A DNA stretch of 9,881 nt from Planctomycetota bacterium (GTDB lineage Bacteria > Planctomycetota > Phycisphaerae > Phycisphaerales > Phycisphaeraceae), in contig JAJUHR010000043.1 of assembly GCA_029267795.1 (NCBI GenBank), positions 1-9,881 on the forward strand, in the 5' to 3' direction. Shown piece after piece: positions 6,682 through 9,881 of this stretch (position 1 is its first letter; every line of letters starts with the position of its first letter). The translations under genes were made by a program, and so were the position numbers. The notes under the pieces are model-generated. The model saw only the letters and a list, made by a program, of their open reading frames with translations. It was not told the DNA's origin and did no database searches.

Positions 6682-7953
6682 GTGGCGGTGGGTGTGAGCT
6701 GGGTTCCATCGGCGGCTGTGGCGGTGTTGAGCGTGGCGTGGCTGGGGGGTTGCTCCGCGGCGCGTTTGCCGGTCGACGCTGGCTGGCCGTTTGATTCCGG
6801 CGGGCGGGGGTGGTTGCGTGCTGGCGGTGGCGGGGGCGGCGGCGCGGTGACGATCGCGGCGGGTTCGGGGGCTGCCGGCGTGCGGGGCGGCGGCGCGGTG
6901 AGTGGGACGGGGCCCGCGAGAGAGGCGGGTGTTGAGGGGCCTGAGGGCGGGACCTCCGGCGAGGTGGGGGTCGAGGGGGGTAGCGGAGGGGGCGTCGAGA
7001 CGCCGCGGTACACGGTAGCGGCGATGCTGGGCCAGGTGAACGGCCGGCCGATCTACGCCGACGCGGTGCTGGAGCCGATCGTGGAGCAGTTGGCGGCGTT
7101 GGGCCAGACGCTGCCGCGGGTTGAATTTCGCAAGCGTGCGTACCAGTTGATCTCGGGGCGGCTGAGTCAGATCGTTGCGGATGCGCTGCTGCTTGGGGAA
7201 GCGGAGCAGCGGCTGTCGGACCGAGAGCGGGCGGGGTTGCAGCATCTGCTGAAGCAGGAGCGAGAGGAGCTGATCCGATTTTGGGGCCGGGGATCGGTGG
7301 CGGTGGCGGACGAGAGCCTGCGTGTGCAGACGGGGCGCGACCTGGAGGAGACCCTCGAGGATACGCGGCAGAAGCTGGTGGTCCAGCAGTACCTGCGGCA
7401 GAAGCTGTTCAGTCAGATCTACGTGACGCGCAAGGATGTGGAGCGTTACTACCACGAGCACCAGGATGAGTTCAATCCGCCGCGGACCCGGCTGCTTCGG
7501 CTGATCCGCGTGACGGAGGCGTCGGTGGCTGACGAGGTGGAGGCGAGGCTGGGGGCGGGCGAATCGTTCGAATCGGTGGCCCAGATGGAGGCGAACCGGT
7601 ACCGGCGAGAGGAGGGCGGCTTGATGTCGGAGCCGGCGGTGGGCGAGGAGGTGTTCAGCGAGCCGGAGCTCAACGAGGCGATGCTGAGCCTGGGGGTGGG
7701 CGAGCGTTCGAGGCGGGTGCGCCTGCCCGACGCGGATTGGTGGGTGTACGTGGAGTCGATGGAGGAGCCGGCTGGCAGGTCGCTGCGGGAGGTGCAGTTG
7801 GAGATCGAGGAGTCGCTGCGGAGGCAGCGGTTCCGCGACCTGACGCAGCGTTATCGGGAAGAGCTATTCAAGAATGGGAGTTACGACCCGATCGAGGAGA
7901 TGGCTGAGGCGCTACTGGAGGTGGCGATGAGCCGGTACGCGCCGGCGGAGTGA
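6682..7953 (+). CDS. SurA/PrsA-like periplasmic folding lipoprotein with a degenerate parvulin domain
   Basis: A 423-residue protein starting with GTG. Residues 1-24 resemble a lipoprotein signal peptide: a hydrophobic stretch followed by the lipobox LGGC with Cys24 as the lipid-bearing residue, though no positive charge is seen before the hydrophobic core. Residues 43-104 are a glycine-rich, low-complexity linker. Residues 111-250 (AAMLGQVNGRPIYADAVLEP, then helices with ISGRLSQIVADALLLGEAEQ) look like a SurA-N/PpiC-family chaperone domain. Residues 250-360 follow a parvulin layout: GAGESFESVAQ, EEGGLM, VFSEPELNEAMLSLGVGERS, and a final WWVYVESMEEP strand. The histidines usual near both ends of parvulin domains are replaced here (LRLIRV and WVYV), so isomerase activity is doubtful and a chaperone role is more likely. 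The C-terminal helices (365-423) complete the SurA-type fold. It probably sits in the periplasm, tethered to a membrane, and shares an operon with the yraN-like gene nine bases downstream. Confidence 0.75.
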   Translation: MAVGVSWVPSAAVAVLSVAWLGGCSAARLPVDAGWPFDSGGRGWLRAGGGGGGGAVTIAAGSGAAGVRGGGAVSGTGPAREAGVEGPEGGTSGEVGVEGGSGGGVETPRYTVAAMLGQVNGRPIYADAVLEPIVEQLAALGQTLPRVEFRKRAYQLISGRLSQIVADALLLGEAEQRLSDRERAGLQHLLKQEREELIRFWGRGSVAVADESLRVQTGRDLEETLEDTRQKLVVQQYLRQKLFSQIYVTRKDVERYYHEHQDEFNPPRTRLLRLIRVTEASVADEVEARLGAGESFESVAQMEANRYRREEGGLMSEPAVGEEVFSEPELNEAMLSLGVGERSRRVRLPDADWWVYVESMEEPAGRSLREVQLEIEESLRRQRFRDLTQRYREELFKNGSYDPIEEMAEALLEVAMSRYAPAE

Positions 7954-7962
7954 GCGGGTTGA

Positions 7963-8421
7963 GTGGGGCAGCTTGGCGTGGTGGGCCTGTTTCGAGCAAT
8001 TTCGCGGTGGTGGGTGCGGCTTAAGCAAGGTGTCGGGGCGTCCGTCGGTGATCGGGGTGAGCGACTGGCGGCGCGGTTTCTGCGGCGGCGGGGGTATCGG
8101 ATCCTGGGTTGCAAGATGCGCACCCGGATAGGGGAAATGGACATCGTGGCGGAGGCGCCCGACCGGCGGACGGTCGTGGTGGTGGAGGTCAAGAGCAGCG
8201 CGTCGCGGCGGGTGGGGACGGGCGTGGCGTGGGAGCTGCAGCCCGAGGTGCATGTGGACGGGCGCAAGCGGCGCCGGCTGGCGTATCTGGCGGCGCAGTG
8301 GGCGCGGCGGTACGGGTTCACCGACCGGCCGATCCGGTTCGACGTCGTAGGCGTGGAGTTTCAACCGGGCCAAAAGCCGGTGGTTAGGCATCATGTCGCG
8401 GCGTTCGAGTCGCCGGCGTGA
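7963..8421 (+). CDS. yraN: YraN family (UPF0102) nuclease-like protein
   Basis: YraN proteins are small, widespread, predicted nucleases of the PD-(D/E)XK fold, distantly related to archaeal Holliday-junction resolvases; their cellular role is not settled. The 152-residue product shows the family layout: GDRGERLAARFLRRRGYRIL (29-48), then IGEMDIVAE (57-64) with Glu58 and Asp60, then VVVVEVKSS (71-79) with Glu75 and Lys77 forming the ExK part of the catalytic site, then GRKRRRLAYLA (100-110) and RFDVVGVEF (125-133). The first 25 or so residues are an extension relative to typical members (about 120 residues), so a later GTG (7978 or 7981) may be the true start. A GGAG 12 bases before GTG 7963 gives modest support to the longer form. 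It follows the lipoprotein gene by nine bases and is likely co-transcribed. Confidence 0.88.
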   Translation: MGQLGVVGLFRAISRWWVRLKQGVGASVGDRGERLAARFLRRRGYRILGCKMRTRIGEMDIVAEAPDRRTVVVVEVKSSASRRVGTGVAWELQPEVHVDGRKRRRLAYLAAQWARRYGFTDRPIRFDVVGVEFQPGQKPVVRHHVAAFESPA

Positions 8422-8436
8422 GGGGAATCGCGGTGC

Positions 8437-8466
8437 AGAGAAAAGCTCGCCGTGTGTTCACGGCGG
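8437..8466 (-). terminator. Intrinsic terminator between yraN and aroDE
   Basis: CGCCGTG (8448-8454) and CACGGCG (8459-8465) form a perfect 7-bp stem with a 4-base loop, in the 63-base gap between two convergent genes. Read on the minus strand it is followed by AGCTTTTCTCT, a T-rich tail, and it begins about 19 bases after the aroDE stop. On the plus strand the hairpin is followed by GCTAAATATCATT, which is AT-rich but has no T-run, so termination of the yraN transcript is possible but less clear. Confidence 0.6.
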
Positions 8467-8484
8467 CTAAATATCATTGACAGG

Positions 8485-9881
8485 TCAAGGGGTTGTTGTA
8501 CACGGCAGTCGGGCTTCTATGGCTTGGCGGAACACGTCGAGGGGCGCGGGCTGGCCTGTCCAGAGCATGAACTGGGCTGCGGCTTGGCGGAGGAACATGT
8601 CGATGCCGGGGATCGTGCGGCAGCCGGCGGCGTGGGCTTCGCGGAGCAGGCGGGTTTGGCGCGGGTTGTAGATCGTGTCGAACACCACGGTGTCGGGGCC
8701 CCAGCATTCGGGGCGGGCGGTGTGGGGGATGGGCGTGGCGTCGACGTGGGGATGCATGCCGATGGGCGTGCAGTTGATGTACACGTGGCAGCAGGAGTCG
8801 CAGAGCTTGTCGAGGCGGGCGGCGACCACCTTGCCGGGTGGGCCGGCGGGCGAGGGCGGAAGGTCTTTGAATTCGGCGGCGAGGACTTGAGCTTTGTTGA
8901 AGGTGCGGTTGTAGATGACGACGGTGGCGCCGTGGTGGGCGAAGCCGGCGATGGCGGCGCGGGCGACGCCACCTGCGCCGATGACCGCGACGCGGAGGTT
9001 GCGCAAACCGTCGCGGGTGATGCCTAGTGCGTGGCACACGGCGTCGAGGGCGGCGGCGTAGTCGGTGTTGGAGGCGTAGAGGGAGCCGTCGTCGCGGACG
9101 GCGAGGGTGTTGGCGGCGCCGATCTGCGCGGCGAGCGGTTCAGTTTGGCCGTGCTGCTCGCGAACGAACCAAAGCACGTTTTCTTTGTGGGGGAGGGTGA
9201 CCGAAGCACCTCGGAAGTGCAGTTGCGGGAGGGTGAGCCAATCGCTGAGGACGGCGTGGAACGGGTCGTAGTCGGGCTGGATGGGCAGGGGCAGGTAGAC
9301 GGCGTCGAAGCGGGTGGCGGTGAAGCCGGCGTTGTGGATCGCGGGGCTAAGGGAGTGGGCGACGGGGTAGCCGATGACGCCATAAACGCGGGTGTGCGGG
9401 GTGAGGGCGTCCCAGCGGTAAAGGTGCTTGAGGTCGTCGAGCGTGGGTTGGCCGGGGGCGGTGGTGGAGGCGTTGTCGAGCGCGGCGAAGGTGAGGAGAG
9501 CGCCGAATTTTTTGGCGAGCACTCGGCTGGGCAGGCTGAACTCCCCCATGCACAAGGCGGTCGTGGGCTTGCGGGTGGCGAGCAGGATGCGGAACGCCTC
9601 GATGTTGTCGCTAAGCGATTGGGCCTGCCAGGCGACCTTGACGACGCTGCAGTGGGGTGCGGCGGTCATGGCGTCGATGCGGTGCTGCAGGTCCACGGGG
9701 CGGCGCTGGAAGTCGTGCGAGGAAAGGATCAAGGCGGGAGCGGCGTTAGGGGTTGGAGTGGGGGTGATGCGGTTGATCGTGCTGCGCCAATCGGCGGATT
9801 GTTCGTACGCGGCCAGTTCGAGGTCGAGGTAGGCGGGTTTGCGCGGGCTGCGGGCGGCGGCTTCGAAGAGGGCGATGCGGG
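8485..9881 (-). CDS. aroDE: Bifunctional type I 3-dehydroquinate dehydratase / shikimate dehydrogenase (5' end off the right edge)
   Basis: The fusion carries out two consecutive shikimate-pathway steps: dehydration of 3-dehydroquinate to 3-dehydroshikimate, then NADPH-dependent reduction to shikimate. The frame is open from the window edge, giving 464 visible residues. The dehydratase half shows YLDLEL (residues about 21-26 of the visible part), LILSSHDF with the catalytic His55, VVKVAW with the Schiff-base Lys81, and TAPGQPTLDDL near its end. The dehydrogenase half starts around residue 163 with VYGVIGYPVAHSLSP (shikimate-binding Ser-Leu-Ser-Pro), ASVTLPHKE with catalytic Lys232, GAANTL, SNTDY with Asp273, the NADPH loop VIGAGGVARAA (about 299-309), CTPIGMHP and GIDMFLRQAAAQF. 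All key residues of both activities are present. The TTG at 9730-9732 is internal, since dehydratase sequence continues upstream of it. Roughly the first 80 to 100 residues are missing. This fusion is known from plants, Chlamydia and some planctomycetes. Confidence 0.93.
   Translation of the reverse strand, partial: RIALFEAAARSPRKPAYLDLELAAYEQSADWRSTINRITPTPTPNAAPALILSSHDFQRRPVDLQHRIDAMTAAPHCSVVKVAWQAQSLSDNIEAFRILLATRKPTTALCMGEFSLPSRVLAKKFGALLTFAALDNASTTAPGQPTLDDLKHLYRWDALTPHTRVYGVIGYPVAHSLSPAIHNAGFTATRFDAVYLPLPIQPDYDPFHAVLSDWLTLPQLHFRGASVTLPHKENVLWFVREQHGQTEPLAAQIGAANTLAVRDDGSLYASNTDYAAALDAVCHALGITRDGLRNLRVAVIGAGGVARAAIAGFAHHGATVVIYNRTFNKAQVLAAEFKDLPPSPAGPPGKVVAARLDKLCDSCCHVYINCTPIGMHPHVDATPIPHTARPECWGPDTVVFDTIYNPRQTRLLREAHAAGCRTIPGIDMFLRQAAAQFMLWTGQPAPLDVFRQAIEARLPCTTTP

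Noticed and set aside
6802..6996. Glycine-rich segment of the lipoprotein as a possible frameshift or repeat expansion
   Set aside because: The frame stays open, the codons do not form a tandem repeat unit, and Gly/Pro-rich linkers after lipidated cysteines are common.
5001..7013. Long minus-strand open frame (670 codons) spanning the oxidoreductase end and the lipoprotein start
   Set aside because: Low-complexity Pro/Arg/His product lying antisense to two well-supported genes; absence of stops is explained by high GC.
8477..8488. Small palindrome TTGACAGGTCAA overlapping the aroDE stop codon
   Set aside because: Short, at a 3' end, and not in a position for an operator; likely chance.

Overview
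The window reads as an ordinary chromosomal segment of a GC-rich bacterium. The best guess is a member of the Planctomycetota, perhaps Phycisphaerae-like. This guess rests on three things: a fused type I 3-dehydroquinate dehydratase/shikimate dehydrogenase, a single-chain indolepyruvate:ferredoxin oxidoreductase of 1254 residues, and the presence of a lipoprotein signal peptide. It is an inference from gene architecture, not a phylogenetic result. I see no tRNA, rRNA, insertion sequence, CRISPR array, phage gene or toxin-antitoxin pair.

Left part (1-2309). The start of a thymidylate kinase gene (tmk) runs leftward off the window. It is separated from a rightward class I SAM-dependent methyltransferase by a short divergent spacer that contains nested inverted repeats. 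The methyltransferase converges on, and overlaps by 18 bp, a leftward beta-ketoacyl-ACP synthase with an intact Cys-His-His active site. That synthase has locally lower GC than the genes to its right and no visible acyl-carrier or fatty-acid partner genes.

Middle (2310-6557). A roughly 480-bp non-coding region separates the synthase from the large oxidoreductase gene. It holds promoter-like sequences in both directions, a nested stem-loop, and a 30-codon upstream reading frame that ends three bases before the oxidoreductase start. The oxidoreductase carries all modules of the enzyme in one chain: pyruvate-oxidoreductase-like N-domain, thiamine diphosphate domain, seven-cysteine iron-sulfur region, gamma (KorC-like) domain and a C-terminal DUF6537-like region.

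Right part (6558-9881). A SurA/PrsA-like lipoprotein with a glycine-rich linker is followed nine bases later by a YraN-family (UPF0102) nuclease-like protein, probably in one operon. A stem-loop terminator lies between yraN and the convergent aroDE fusion, whose 5' part runs off the right edge.

Functionally the window mixes nucleotide synthesis (tmk), aromatic amino-acid synthesis (aroDE), aryl-pyruvate oxidation (the oxidoreductase), envelope protein folding (the lipoprotein) and DNA maintenance (yraN). There is no clear sign that the genes form a dedicated new system. The least explained parts are the leader of the oxidoreductase gene, the degenerate parvulin domain of the lipoprotein, and a G-over-C strand skew that begins near position 1050 and ignores gene direction.
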